Source of the DNA: Lactifluus volemus
Lineage: Eukaryota > Basidiomycota > Agaricomycetes > Russulales > Russulaceae
Direction: 5' to 3'
Assembly (NCBI GenBank): GCA_022376515.1
Contig: WTXI01000045.1
Coordinates: 1-64,000, forward strand
Length of the DNA: 64,000 nucleotides
This document shows, one piece after another, positions 44,737 to 58,000 of this stretch (positions are counted from its first letter, which is position 1; each line of letters begins with the position of its first letter). Under the pieces are notes generated by a model that had not been told where the DNA came from, did not search any database, and saw nothing but the letters and a program-made list of their open reading frames with translations. The position numbers and the translations under genes are program-made.

Positions 44737-45842
44737 TTTACTATTTGATGTTAACTCTCTGTAATATGAGTTTGGAATCAGTGACACCAGAAATAGGATC
44801 ACAGACCCTGTACATGTTCAGCTCCTTTCATTCATCAGAAGACTGTCATTTTCCCACCACTTCAGGAACATCCTCCAGATTTTGTCACCCTTTGCATACT
44901 AACATGTGCCATAGACCTACCTTCAATAGCATGGATCAGTGAAGTATTTCTTCCAAATATCACCTTACTCCATCCAAGACTCCATCAGTAAACCTGCACA
45001 AAACTTTTTTGGGTTTGCTCAAAAGTTCAAAAGTAATCTAGAATTACCCCAAAAGTTGTTTCTGCTGTATTTTCAAATGTAAAAAAAGGTGAAAATATAG
45101 TGATTTTACAGGCATTCTGTGGTATAAATAAAGTCAACTTGTTCACTTTTCCAATTTTCCACTTGCAAAACTTGAAGTGAAAAAGTGAAAAAGTTTTTGC
45201 ACCATTTACTGATGTCAAGCCATATCCTTTCATCTACAAAATATGAGCCTGGGGGCATTGTGAATGAAAATGCTTTTAATATTTGATGTATGGGGATGTA
45301 GTATCCTAATTATTTATCCCCGAGATGGTGGGAAATGGTTGTGTGTATGTGCATGTGCGTGCCTTTCGAGAGAGAAACTAGAAAGGGCGCGAAGGCATCT
45401 GTTGTAAAGGGTAAGAGGCCGCTGGAAAAAAAGGCTCGTTCAATTGATTGTCCGCTTCAAATTCTGGTGGATTTTCCAACTCACCGACCAAAACTTGGAA
45501 TTTGAGGATTTTTGCACGTACTACAGGGCGGAGCTTCACTACTGCAACTATATGACAGGGTAGATAGAGTACAGGATGACAACAACTCGACGCAGAGTAA
45601 ACCACTTCTATGGAAACGAGAAAAAAAAAAGGGACGGGACCACAGAGAGAACGACACGAAAAAAGACTTATGCCAGCACGCCGACGGAGAGGGAATAACG
45701 AAGCTGAAAAGATGATTGGTCGTGAAAAAGGATATCAAAACCACCTGGGAAAAAAAAAAGGAAAAAAAGAAACCTTGAGGGAATGGAACGTCCGCCACAG
45801 AGATGGGGAGAGAGGGGAACATATCGAAGTACTTTATTTTTT
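44737..45842. other. AT-rich intergenic region, no gene seen
   Basis: Low GC and many A/T runs compared with flanks. The right part (45600-45780) is A-rich with several poly(A) tracts downstream of the SAM-like gene. No coding support. Confidence 0.45.
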
Positions 45843-47665
45843 TCAAGGTTTCGGGTTGCGTCGCACGACGCGTTTTAGCACCACACGGAATACGACCGCA
45901 CACATCCCGAGGCTGCCGACGAGGAACACATACGGGGAAAGATCCGACAGGATCGTCACGGTCGTCGAGCCAAAGTCGACAAGACGGTTCTCCGCTCTGG
46001 TATCCTCTTCTTCTTGCTGCTCCTTGGTGGGTGTTACCTCCACCGCCGATAGTGGTGGTGGCGGTGGCGGTGATACGGAGTCATCGGAGCTAGTAGCATG
46101 ATCGAGCTCGAGCGTCGCATCTACATGCTGAGACTCTGTGTGCGGCTGCCGGACTCGCGTCCGCTTCCACCTTTCCCGCCGTCCTTCCGGTCCCATTACG
46201 TGCCACTCGGCTTCCATCGCACCCACGCGTGCTTCGACTTCCTCCAGTCGGCGTCTGAACTCGTCTAGAAGAAGGAATTGCGTTCCGTCCACTTGGTTTT
46301 CCATCGCGCGTGCTTCCTCTCCTAGATTCGCTGCACTTGCCTCGGTTTCCGCATGCACATCGTCGGTTTGTTCTTCTGTGGAGATAGATGTCGTGTCTGG
46401 AGCCAGGGCCGCCGAGCGCCACGTGGGTTGTTTTATATCGGTATCAAGGACGCGCCAGCTGCTGCTTCCGCTACCATCATGAGGCGGGACAACGGTACCA
46501 CGAGCTTCGATGTGGGTTTCCTTGATCCCCGCCCGCACTGCGCGAAATACATCGGAAATGCCGCCGCCACTACTATCCGTCACGGACACCTCACGCACGC
46601 CGAGCTCGCTCCCACCCTCGCTCCCCGACCCACCTCTGCGACGGCTCCAGCTCGAATTAGGGCTCGAGCTGCGGCTTCGTGCGCTCCCACGCTCCCATTT
46701 ATCAACTATCCCACGCACGCGCCCATTCGCATTCGAATTGGCCCGCAGGCGCCAGGACGGTCGGCATCGGTCGGCATCGGTATCACCACTCTGGGTGAGT
46801 GAAAAGTCAAGCGAGCTGGACGAAGAGGCATAACGCGTGGTGCTCAAGGGCACGCCATCCTGTTCCGGTTGCTCTGGCTGTTCTTCTTCCTCCTGTTCCC
46901 ACTCATTGTCAGACGCCAGGTTGCCCAGGATACGCTCGCGAATGATACTTTGCCGGAGATTACTTGCCGCTGCGAGGAGTGCACCACGCCAGAGCATATT
47001 GACTCCAAGACTAAACCCAAACGAACAAAATCTATCTGTAAAGCGGAGGGAAACAAAGTGGGGAATGACACTCACACTTTGAGATCCTCGTCTGTCCATC
47101 GCAAAAACGTCCGTCCACTGATTCCTTCGCGGCGTACCCACAATGCAATATCGCGCGCCACACGTTCGGGGACGTGCTCTCCGGATCGAACGCGAAGTGC
47201 AGTCGTCAGGTACAGTGACAACTGCGAAGCCGTCCACGTTTTTGGGTCGAGTGGCAAGTCGTTCCCTGGTTCCCCGGATGATGCGTTGAAGTATGTGGGG
47301 AGCGTATCTGCACGGGGTCTGCGAAGCGAGAGAATGTAACCGGGCTGGCCGCGCGGAGAGGGTGACGGGGAGTCCAGGGGGGATGGGAAAGGAGATGGAG
47401 GTGCACCCGTGGGACCGGTGGAGTAGCGTTGTCCACGGTACTCATGTCTACGATTCGTCGGACTGCGGGATAGCGTACGAGTAGGCGGGATGTAGAGATG
47501 TTTTGAGGGGGTAATGTGTCCGGAAGAGGTGGTGCGTGACAGGATGGCAGTGTGGGTAGTTTTGATGGCATATGGATGGGGGTTAGGTTTGAGAGATGGA
47601 TCATCGTTGCTCGATGGGCCGAAAGGGAGGGGGGAGGCAGAACCGAGAGCGGTTGATTCGCTCAT
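45843..47665 (-). CDS. SAM-like domain protein with C-terminal membrane anchor
   Basis: Exons 47665-47076 and 47010-45843 join across a 65-nt intron (GTGAGT/TTTAG) to 585 aa. After a Pro/Ser-rich N-terminus of about 130 residues comes a SAM-like helical domain: WTASQLSLYLTTAL ... RVARDIALWV ... GISGRTFLRWTDEDLKVLGV ... LWRGALLAAASNLRQ. The domain is split by the intron and restored only by this splice choice. A long Ser/Glu-rich middle includes a coiled-coil-like stretch (LLLDEFRRRLEEVEARVGAMEAEW). The end is a single hydrophobic segment (LSPYVFLVGSLGMCAVVFRV) followed by a basic tail (KRVVRRNPKP), typical of a tail anchor. SAM domains usually mediate protein-protein contacts; no specific role assigned. 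An upstream in-frame ATG at 47863 is less likely. Confidence 0.7.
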
Positions 47666-48429
47666 GGGGGGGGACGCGTTAAAAATTTTTGAGTAAGTAT
47701 CTGTAGAAGAGGATGATATATAGAGTGGGTTGGGTGGGATGATCCCAGTCCTGTCGCTGGCCCTGGATGCGGCCGACGAAGCCGTCGTTCTCAGGGGTAA
47801 CCTCACAGGAACCTGCTCCAGAAAGACTTTAAAGACCCCACAAACATTAATGCAGTTCGACAAATAAGGAAACTGAGAAAGTCAGACCAAGAGAGTCGCA
47901 TTGAGGTTAGAAAGAGCTAGCTCAAGGCCAGTAGGTGTCGGTGTTAGTACCAAAGCGGGTCAGCATGACCTTAACCTTATCCAGTTACCGCCATGGTAAC
48001 CCGCGAAACTTCTGAAAGCTTGGTCCTCATCTCATCCCGAATAATCGTACAGTGTTGATATCCTCCTTCAGCTTCTGGTCGATCAGCAGAGATAATCTCG
48101 TATCAAGGTATATATTTTAGTACCCTGTCATGCAGGTCTAATACACCGCATCTTTGCGCCTATCGGGATGACGGGCGCCGTGAGCGTCTTGCCAAGCTTG
48201 TATGGAAGGACCCCGTCCTTGATCAAGCTTAATCGCTGGGAAAATAAAAGCCCGTTGTATGTACGTACTGTATACCTCATCTATGCGTTGCCACGGGAGA
48301 TGCCATCACTATCGTTAGACATCGTGGGGGGCAACACTATGGTGCCGTCTGAAGGATGGTTTCTACTGTACTGCAACGATGAATGGGTCACTTTGAACCA
48401 TTCCAGAAGCGAAAGAGTTTAAGCGATGT
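47666..48429. other. Intergenic, no gene seen
   Basis: An 84-codon frame at 48168-48422 has no family features or splice context. Otherwise nothing recognisable. Confidence 0.4.
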
Positions 48430-48895
48430 CGAGATGGAGATCAGTAACTCGTAGATCCAGCCGTTAAAGTCCTTCGTGCGTTTTCTGGTACTAGGTTGAA
48501 GGATTCAAGTTAACCTCGTCAGCCCTGCGCACTTAATTCTATCTGCGCGGTTGTTCGACGGTTAACTCCAGGTCCCATTTCCACCAACACAAGCAATCTT
48601 CATCAGGATTGACCTTTTCCTCGCAGTACGTCACTCCGTCACAGCTTTTAGTCAGACTACTCTGACAGGCTTCTACCGGTGTTATTGCGAGTTACGACGC
48701 ACCCGGCGCTCAAAACCTCTTTTGAACAATTAGAAGTTTATTCTGAAGTCACCCGTACTCACCAATGAATTGCTGTCCGTACTCGGAATGTTGGAGCTCG
48801 TGAGCAGATGGATTCTGAGTGAGGTCTGAGGTCTATTCCAGTCTGCTTCGTGTACTCATCCAAGGCAGCATCGAAGATAGGCGGAATTTAGACTG
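48430..48895. pseudogene. Rearranged relic of the NLR N-terminal (Goodbye-like) region
   Basis: On the plus strand, 48430-48500 matches the RDGNRKLI...VVRVLHA coding DNA of genes A-C. 48570-48690 matches their second exon and flanking introns, including CATTTCCACCA, the CCTCGCAGTACGT donor and GCGAGTTACGACGCA. On the minus strand, 48885-48800 matches the start of the same domain (FDAALDEYTKQTGIDL). The two halves face each other, so an inversion has rearranged the copy. Stops and indels rule out function. Confidence 0.75.
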
Positions 48896-49781
48896 GGAGG
48901 TTGCCGTAGATATTCATGGGGCAAGCGGAAGCCTTGTATATTGATATGAGATAGTCGCAGGGACGGCTTCTTTCCAGATCATGCACGCATTGGCTTCCAT
49001 GCTTCTAAGGCAGGAATCTCCAGCAAACTGGGAGTTGAAGGAAATACGCTCTTCGCGTTTCACCGTGGAATCGCCGCTCTCAAAGCCGACCTATACCGTT
49101 TCATGGTTGACCATTCTGCAGAGGAGTTGAGTAGGATCGTGGGAAGCAGACTTCACGGCCACGAATTCACGTAACAGGGGAAAATCTTGAAACTGTGAAG
49201 GGGCTCCTTGAGTAGGGGGGAGATGTTAACACACAAAATGTGAGTCACAATAGTCCACTAGATTTAGCAGCAAGGCAAGGAATGGCAACCTTGAGATTGC
49301 AGGTCACTGGCAGCTGCCAAGCGATATAATCAGCATCAATTTTAGTCCCATTATCGGAGATGTGTGAGTTGAAAAGAGCGGACAAACAGGAAAGTAGTTA
49401 CCCAAAGGTTTGATTTTGTAGCATGTTCGCCATGTGGTTACTTGTGGTACAGTAGATGTCACGTAGATTCGCCACACCGTGCTCTTTACAGCAAAGAATT
49501 TCGGGTCTATTTACCGCAACCGGCTCGATGTCGTGCGTATCCCTGGCTGGACCAAGGGCTGGACAAAGAATGTTTTTTTCTACGGTTTTGCAACTGGCAG
49601 TTATCGGAGAAATTTGTGTAAAAGGAACTGCCAGTGGGCGTCGAAAGGATGTCTACTCGACTTCGAGTTGGTTGATCTAACTTGGAAGTTACTAAATCCA
49701 TTTTCCAGCGTCTACTTCCCGCTCACCACTATGAGGCTGTGTCTTGCTTCCTGTCATCCAGAACACATCAACCTTCTTACG
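48896..49781. other. Upstream region of NLR gene A, duplicated before gene C
   Basis: TTATCGGAGATGTG (49353), TGCTCTTTA (49482), GCTCGATGTCG.G (49522) and TATCGGAGAAA (49604) recur in the same order at 61759-61965 before gene C. This shows that the duplicated unit included promoter sequence. No gene seen. Confidence 0.55.
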
Positions 49782-52700
49782 ATGGCGTCTACTATAACGT
49801 CTAGCTTCCCCATTATCATCAACTCTGCCTTAGAAGAGTACACCAAACAAACGGGGATAGATCTTACCCAGAACCCGTTCACTGTCAAAATCCAACAGTG
49901 CAATTCCCTAGATGGTGTCCTAGGGCTGTTTCAAGAGCGAGCGAAGGAGTTTAAGGAATATCGAGATGGAAATCGGAAACTGATCAATTGCCTCACGCCA
50001 GTAGTGCGAGTCCTGCATGCTCTCTCTGGTATCCTTGGCGACGCGATTAGCCTCGTGAGCCTGATGAAATTCATTTCTCCCATGTGGTCTATTGATTACT
50101 CTTCCAGCCATTTCCACCAGCAAAAGCAATCTTTGTTGGAATGGACGTTCTCCTCGCAGTACGTTCCCTTCATTATCATTTTCGGCCGGATCCCTCCGAC
50201 ATATCAGATCTCAGGCTGCTAGTGGTATTAGTTCGAGTTATGACGCACTCGAAGATCTATTTCAATGCGTTCAGAATTTTCTTCAGCGCCTACATGTTTA
50301 TACCCAAATTCCTCCCACCACCGTGATGACGCATATACTCGTCAAGATTATGGTTCAAATACTTTCAGTGCTTGGCTTGGCAACAAAGCAAATCAAGCAA
50401 GGGCGTTTCAGTACGTACACCCTTCCTCATCATATGTCACTGTGTAGTTTAACGCGCAACAGAGAAATTCGCGAAGAAGTTACTGGGAGAGACCGAGATT
50501 GAAGCTGTATTACACAGGCTGGACCGTCTTACCCACGAGGAGGCTCGCATGACCGTTGCCCAGACCTTGGAGGTTGTCCATGGTCTTATGGGGAATCTGG
50601 ATGTGGTCATAGACGGTGCGTGATCCTTGTTGACTCGTTACAAGAATTGGACCGGACTATTCTGTTGTAGATGGCAAGGCATCGGTCAGCAATATACGAA
50701 AGGCCCTTGGTATGTTCTTTGTGCGCCCGTGAATTCGTGTAAATTGGACTGAGGATCAATCTAGTCAGTATGCAAGAGACGGCTGGTAAGATAAATAAGA
50801 TGGAACGTTCGTCATCATCCGGATCTACTATTTTCGACTTCAAGGTTGACACTAAACTGAAGGTGACCAATTACAAAAGGATGTGCGAAACTGGCTCTCT
50901 CCCCCAAATCATTCGACAAACCACAACATCGCACGTCGAGCTCACCAGAGAGGGACGGCAACTTGGTTCTTGGAGGGGAGTATTATTTCTGAGTGGAAAG
51001 AAAGGGGATCCTTACTATGGATACATGGAAAACGTATGGTTTCCTCATCACTGATGCGTTCAAAGTTCTAACCACATTTTGGCCTATTAGCTGGTTCCGG
51101 AAAGAGTATACTTTTGTACGTGTCAATGAATTGTTTCATATTCATCTGCAGCCACTGAGTTGCCGACCAGGTCCGCAATTATCGAAGATGTCGCAGGCTT
51201 GCGCGCAGCTGGGTTGGCATCCATGGTGTATTACTATTTCGATTTCAGAGACACCAAGAAGCAGAATCGCCATGGCCTACTTTCCTCTCTCCTCACACAG
51301 CTCTCCGCCCAGTCAAATCCATTTCATGACGTCGTCTCCCGGCTGTATGCGGCACACGACAGTGGCATCCAAGATCCTGCCAATGATACACTTGCGCAGA
51401 GTTTAAAGGAAATGCTGAAGATCCCTGGACAGGGACCGATATACATCATTATAGACGCTTTAGACGAATGTCCGAATGTCTCAGGCATGCCAACGTCACG
51501 CGAAGAAGTGCTCGAACTTGTGGAGGAGCTCGTCAATCTGGAACTTCCGAATGTTCACATTTGTGTTACTAGTCGCCCCGAATTCGATATCCGAGCCGTC
51601 CTTGAGCCTTTGACAACACTTCGCGTGTCTCTTCACGAGGAAAGTGGACAGAAGCAAGACATCATGGATTACGTAACGAAGATCGTGAACTCGGACCGGA
51701 AGATGCGGAGCTGGAGAGAGCAGGATAAGCAACTGGTCATCGATGTCCTTTCGGAAAAGGCAGACGGGATGTAAGTCACCACTCTTGGTACGTCACTTGG
51801 GTTTACTTATTGGGTAATGCAGGTTTCGATGGGTGTATTGCCAATTGGAATCCTTGCGTCGCAATCTACCTGCGAGTATCCAGGGTGCCCTCGACCAGTT
51901 GCCCAAGACTTTGGACGAGACATACAGACACGCCTTATTTTCCATAGAGGAAGAGAAACGTGAATATGCTCAACGTCTCTTCAAGTGCCTCACCGTATCA
52001 ATCCGCCCCTTGCACGTCGCCGAACTCGCCGAAGTCCTTGCCATACGGTTCGAGACTGATGCCCTTCCAAACTATGACGTAGGATGGCGCCTAAGCGATG
52101 CAGAGGAAGCCGTTCTCTCTGTTGGCTCGAGCTTGATATCGGTGGTCAATGTCGATGACTCCAAAGTCGTACAGTTCTCCCACTTCTCAGTTAAAGAGTT
52201 CTTGACCTCTGATCACCTTGGGGACGACCTTTCCGATTATCACATTCTTCCCGGCCCTGCGCATACCATTCTCACAAAGGCATGCCTGAGCATCCTGCTC
52301 GAGCTTGACGACCGCATTGACAAAGCCACGACCGAGAATTTTCCATTGGCAGAGTATGCTGCTCGGCATTGGGTCGAACATGCTCAATTTGATGATGTGT
52401 CATCATCGATACAAGATATGATGCAGCACCTGTTTGACCCCGAGAAATCCCATTTTTCGGCATGGGTGTGGGTTTTCAATATAGACCGTCCTTGGGTACA
52501 ACACATGTCGACGATACATCCGACTCCTCCAGAAGCGACACCGCTATACTATGCGGTATTATGCGGATTTCATGATACTGCTCAGCACCTTCTCGTTGCT
52601 CATCAGTTAGATGTCAATGCGAAGGGTGGTCGTCGAATGAGTTCACTGCACGCCGCACTAACGACAGGAAATATGAAGGTCGCAGGGTTGCTACTACGGC

Positions 52701-54466
52701 GTGGTGCTGAAGTAGATGTCCGAGATCAGGATGGCCGTACTCCTTTGCACCGGGCATCACAAGGGGGGAACGTCGATGTCGTGCGGTTCCTTCTCGAGAA
52801 TAATGCTGATGTCAACGCACGGGATACGAAAGGGAGAATTACACTTCACTTGGCGTCAGAAGAAGGACAACTAGAAATTTCCAGTCTGCTGTTACAGCAC
52901 GGCGCAATTGTGGACTGTTGTGATGAAGCGAGCCTGACCCCTCTGCACTATGCGGCGGGTGCGGGACATCTGGACATTGCCCTGTTATTTCTAGACCGGG
53001 ATGTGGACGTGGACGTACAGGACGACGATGGTCGGACCCCGCTACACTATGTGTCGACCAATGGGCACATTGAGGTCGCCAAGTTGCTCATCCAGCGTGG
53101 TGCCCCTGTCGATATCCGGAATGATAATGGGCGAACTCCCTTGAGCAGCGCCTCAAGGAATGGACACCTCGATATCGTACGGCTCTTAATCGAGAACGGC
53201 GCGAATATTTCTTCCAGAGACAACATGGGCTATACTCCGTTTCACTCAGCATCATGGCTCGGGCACCTTCATGTTGTTGAGTTCCTACTTCGCTGTGATG
53301 TCAATCACGATGTCGACGTTCAGAATGCGAAAGGAGAGACCGCGTTGGACCTAGCATCCTACAGCGGGAAGCTTGACATGGTGCGCTTCTTAATCGATCA
53401 AGGTGCGGACTTGAATTCCCGGTCCAAGAAATCCTGGGTCCCGTTACACTCTGCAAGTCGAAGTGGACATCTTGACGTCGTACGGCTTTTGCTAGACTGC
53501 GGTGCAGATGTGAACGTACAAACGGAAGACCTTTTGACTCCTCTTCATCTGGCTTCGGAGAAAGGGCATATCGACGTGGCACAATTGCTAGTTGAACGTG
53601 GGGCAATTATCGATTCTTGCAACGACCTGCAGCAACGTCCGCTTGAACTGTCAGGCGCAAATGGGAACGTTCAAATGGCACAGTTCCTACTCGAATCAGG
53701 AGCGAATGTACATGCGGTGAATAAAGCCGGCTGGACTCCATTACACACGGCATCCTGGAGTGGTCATCTCAAGATTGTCAAGTTGTTGCTCAGTTGGGGC
53801 GCGGACATCGAATCACGAAATCATGCGGATGAAACTGCAGCAGATTTGGCATCGAACGCGGACAGAACCAGAGTTTCAAGCTTCCTGGCCAAGTACATAT
53901 GCGACGAGAATATTCGGAACATGATAGGTTCAACTGTATCGGATATAGCGCTGCACGACGTTGATGATGAGGAAGATAACGCAGGCCGAACGTCATTACA
54001 CATTGCGGCTAAAGAAGGTAAATTTCGGATTGTGCAGTCACTTCTCGCACGAGGGGCAGATGCGAATGCACGAAACACGGGTCAAGAAACTCCACTGGAT
54101 ATCGCATCGACAAAGGGGCACTTCGATATTGTGCGCGTGCTTGTCGAACGCGGGGCAGAGGTTGATTCACGGGACAGCCTTGGGTGGACCCCATTACACA
54201 GCGCATCACGATTCGGGCATATTGACGTCGTGCGGTACTTGATTGATCGCAACGCAGATGTAAACGCCACGCAACAGAATGACCGGACTCCCCTGTATCT
54301 CTCTTCAAGCAATGGACATCTCGAAATTGTCAAAATACTCCTTGCCCGGGGCGCAGATCCACATTATCGATGTCATGACGGCCGGTCTGTGCTCCAAAGT
54401 GTGGAAGCAAGGGGGTTCCGGGAGATCGCACGGCTACTCAGGGAGCAAGGCGCAAAACGAACATAA
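49782..54466 (+). CDS. STAND/NLR-like protein A: Goodbye-like + NACHT + ankyrin repeats
   Basis: Ten exons: 49782-50054, 50108-50158, 50215-50410, 50463-50615, 50671-50709, 50765-50844, 50880-51033, 51091-51115, 51171-51770 and 51823-54466. They join to 1404 aa without a stop. Residues 1-270 match the fungal STAND N-terminal Goodbye domain as I know it (LEEYTKQTGIDL, YRDGNRKLI, SSYDALEDLF, QIPPT, EARMTVAQTLEVVHGL). A linker DVRNWLSPPNHSTNHN leads to NACHT: P-loop GKPGSGKSIL, split by two introns around a 25-nt exon, and Walker B IYIIIDALDEC, then VTSRPEFDI. A winged-helix-like part (ALDQLPKTLDETY) follows, then about 19 ankyrin units to the C-terminus. Such proteins act as intracellular sensors in non-self recognition and programmed cell death in fungi; the ligand here is unknown. 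ATG 49782 is chosen because B and C start at the same point. Confidence 0.88.
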
Positions 54467-55077
54467 CAATCAAGGTTCGATGGAATTAAAGGGCACTGAT
54501 AGAGAGCTAACTTCGTTCTTGATTTCAGTGCGTCATCACGACGATAACACAAAGATAACGCCGTATTATAGTTTTACCGTACGAGTACCACAATAGCAGG
54601 GGAAAGCATGACGAATGCGACTCGGAAACAGCAGGAATGGAGCAGAGGCACGAACGAGTTTTCGAGATCAGCACTTGAAAATATGGTCGAGAGGATTTAA
54701 ACGAGAAAACGGGGCCACACAGTGGCCGCCGGGCCCGCCTGACCACTCACAGCACAGTTGGTGGAAGTTACGGTAGTCGAAAAGGGGTCCAGTCACGTGC
54801 CTCAAGGGATGATGTCAAACCATCGGCTCGGACTCGGAAGATATTATTCGCCATATTTACCAGAACAGGAATTTGTATACTGTGGCGGATTTTTTTGACG
54901 GATGCGAGTCGCAGGAGACGCCCTTCAGATTGACACTCAAACACTTTTTTTCAAATTTCTGAGCGTCTATTACCCAGCCGGCTTGGGAAACGACACGAGA
55001 CAGTTCGTCCACTCTACTCTGAACCCTGAACCTCCCTGACTTTCCTTTGATCACGTCACCACCCCTCCGCTTACTTC
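54467..55077. other. Intergenic between NLR genes A and B
   Basis: No gene seen. It serves as 3' flank of A and promoter of B. A palindromic-looking CGGCTCGGACTCGG stretch near 54828 is not otherwise explained. Confidence 0.4.
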
Positions 55078-58000
55078 ATGAACTCGACAACATCTACAAC
55101 AACCCCTCCATCGAACTTTCGCCTTATCATCGATGCTGCCCTGGACGATTACACCAAGCAGACAGGGATAGACCTAATTCGGAACCCATTTGCTCTCAAA
55201 ATTCAACACCCCGATTCTCCAGAATCTATTCTGGAACTATTCCAGGAGCGAGTGAAAGAGTTTAAGGAATATCGAGATGGAAATCGGAAGCTGATTAATG
55301 TCCTCAAACCAGCAGTGCAGATCCTTCATGCATTCTCTGGTACCCTTGGCGAGGCGGTTACCCTCGTGAGCACCACCCGCACTCTTTCCATCCAATTGTT
55401 TTGATTATCTCTTCACTAGGCCCCATTTCCTCCAGTAAAGGCAATTTTTGTTGGAGTTGATGTTCTCCTCGCAGTACGTGCTCTCGTGATTATGCATGGT
55501 CGAAACCTCTGAAGTAAGTACGCTAGGCTGCTAGTGGCGTCAGTGCGAGTTATGACGCACTCGAAGACTTGTTTGAGTGCGTCCAAAATTTTCTCGAACG
55601 ACTACATATATACACCGAAATTCCGCCCACCGCTGCAACGACACACGTACTCATCAAGATTATGGTTGAGATACTCTCGGTGCTTTCCTTGGCAACAAAT
55701 CAAATCAAGCAGGGGCGTTTCAGTAAGCATTTCCTTACCTATATGCAACATTGGTTGATTGTGTCGCAGAGAAGTTCGCAAAGAAGCTGCTGGGAGAGAG
55801 CGAGGTTGAAGCTGTACTGCAGAGGCTCGACCGTCTTACCCATGAGGAGGCCCGCATGACCGTTACTCAGACTTTACATGTCGTGCATGGCCTTGTGAGT
55901 AATATGAGGGTAGTCATGGATGGTACGTACTAGTAACGCTTCTTGGCTGCTTACAAATCCTTGATCGGATCATTGTTCTTGTAGATGGCAGGGCATCAAT
56001 CAGTGGCGTTCGAACGGCTCTTGGTATGTTCCGTGGGTACCCTGAATCCTTGTGAGTCTGACTAAGGGCTTATCTAGTCGCTATGCAAGATACAGCCAGT
56101 AAGATAAACAAGATGGAACGTTCGTCATCACCGAATCCATGTGTGCTAGTCCTTGAGGCTGACGTCAAATTGAAGGTGACCAGTTACAAAAGGATGTCAG
56201 AAACTGGCTCTCTCCTCCAAATCCTTCGACGAATCACAACATTGCCCGTGAAATACACCAGACTGGGACTGCAGCTTGGTTCTTAGAGGGTAGTACCTTC
56301 TCCGAGTGGAAAGAAAGCGGATCCCTATTATGGATCTATGGTAAACGTAAAATTTTCCTCAATGTTGGCGTGTTCAAAGTTTTAAGTTTTGACCTTCTCT
56401 CATAGCTGGGTCCGGAAAAAGCATACTCCTGTATGTCTGGACTAATTTGTTACATTCGCGATCGCTGAGGCCCCGGCTAGCTCTGCAATTATCGAAAATG
56501 TCGCAAGTTTGCGCGCGCTCGGGTTAGCCTCCCTGGCATATTATTATTTTGATTTCAGAGACAACAAGAAACAGCACCTCCATGGCCTGTTGTCCTCTCT
56601 CCTCACGCAGCTCTCTGCCCAGTCGAATTCATATCATGACATACTCTCTCGGCTATATGCGGCACATGATAGCGGCATCCAAGACCCTGCCGACTATTCA
56701 CTTACCCAAAGCTTAAAAGAAATGCTGGAGCTCCCCGGACAGGGGCCGATATACGTCATCATAGATGCGTTGGACGAATGTTCGAATATCGCTGGGATGC
56801 CAACGCCACGCGAAAAGGTGCTCAGACTCATTGAGGAACTCGTCAATCTGGAGCTTCCGGGTGTTCACGTTTGTGTTACGAGCCGTCCCGAATTCGATAT
56901 CCGCACTGTCCTCGAGCCTTTGGCAAGTCTTCGAGTGCCCCTTCATGACCAAGGCGGACAAAAGCAAGACATCGTGGATTACGTAACAAAGGTCGTTCGC
57001 ACGGACCGGAAGATGCGGAGCTGGAGAGAGCGGGATAAGCAACTCGTCATCACAGTCCTTTCAGAAAAAGCGGACGGGATGTAAGTTACCGTAATAGTGT
57101 TTCAGTTGGGGGTACTTATTGAATCACACAGGTTTCGCTGGGTCTATTGCCAGTTGGAGACCCTCCGTCGCACTCTTCCTGCAAGTATCCAGGGTGCTCT
57201 CGACGAGTTGCCCAAGACGTTGGATGAGACATACAAACACGCATTACTTTCCATCGAAGAAGAGAAACGTGAATATGCTCAACGGCTTTTCAAATGTCTC
57301 ACCGCTTCTATTCGTCCTTTGCTCGTCGCCGAAATGGCTGAGGTTCTTGCCATACGATTTGGACCCGGTGCACTCCCAAAGCATGACGCAGGCTGGCGAC
57401 TAGGCGATGCAGAGGAAGCGGTTCTATCCGTAGCTTCGAGCCTAATATCGGTGGTCAACGTGGATGGCTCCAAAGTCGTCCAATTCTCCCATTTCTCAGT
57501 TAAAGAGTTCTTGACCTCTGATCACCTCGCCACATTAGGGGAAGGTCTTTCCGGTTATCACATTCTTCCCGGTTCTGCGCATACCTTTCTTGCCCAAGCA
57601 TGCCTGACTATCCTTCTCAAACTTGACTACCGCGTCACGAAAAGAGCGGTCAAGAATCTGCCGCTGGCACAATACGCTGCTCGGTATTGGGTTGACCACG
57701 CCAAATTTGATGATGTATCATTATCCTTACAAGATATGATGGAACAACTTTTTGACCCGGGCAAAACCCATCTTTCAGCATGGGTGTGGATTCACAATGT
57801 AGACCGTCCTTGGAACAAACCCATGTCGACAAAGCATCCGCGGCGTCCAGAGGCAACGCCGCTATACTATGCAGTACTATGCAAGTTCCATGACCTGGCA
57901 GAGAATCTTGTCCTTGTTCGTTCGTCGGACGTGAATGCAAAGGGGGGATATCGGATGAGTCCATTGTGGGCCGCGCTCTTTACAAGAAATATGAAGCTCG

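Noticed and set aside
45610..46101. 163-codon plus-strand frame in the A-rich region and over the SAM-like gene's 3' end.
   Set aside because: Overlaps the well-supported minus-strand exon; composition follows poly(A) tracts.
48168..48422. 84-codon frame MTGAVSVLPSLYG...
   Set aside because: No homologue recognised, no splice or promoter context, adjacent to relic DNA.
49479..49781. Upstream in-frame extension of NLR gene A to ATG 49479.
   Set aside because: The extension corresponds to non-coding upstream DNA before gene C, and B and C start at the position equivalent to 49782.
50864..50879. A 17-nt micro-intron (GTGACC...AAAAG) in the NLR genes would restore frame in A and B.
   Set aside because: Gene C has a one-base deletion just upstream that makes that reading hit a stop, whereas a 34/35-nt intron starting after TTCAAG works in both A and C; B has its own longer option.
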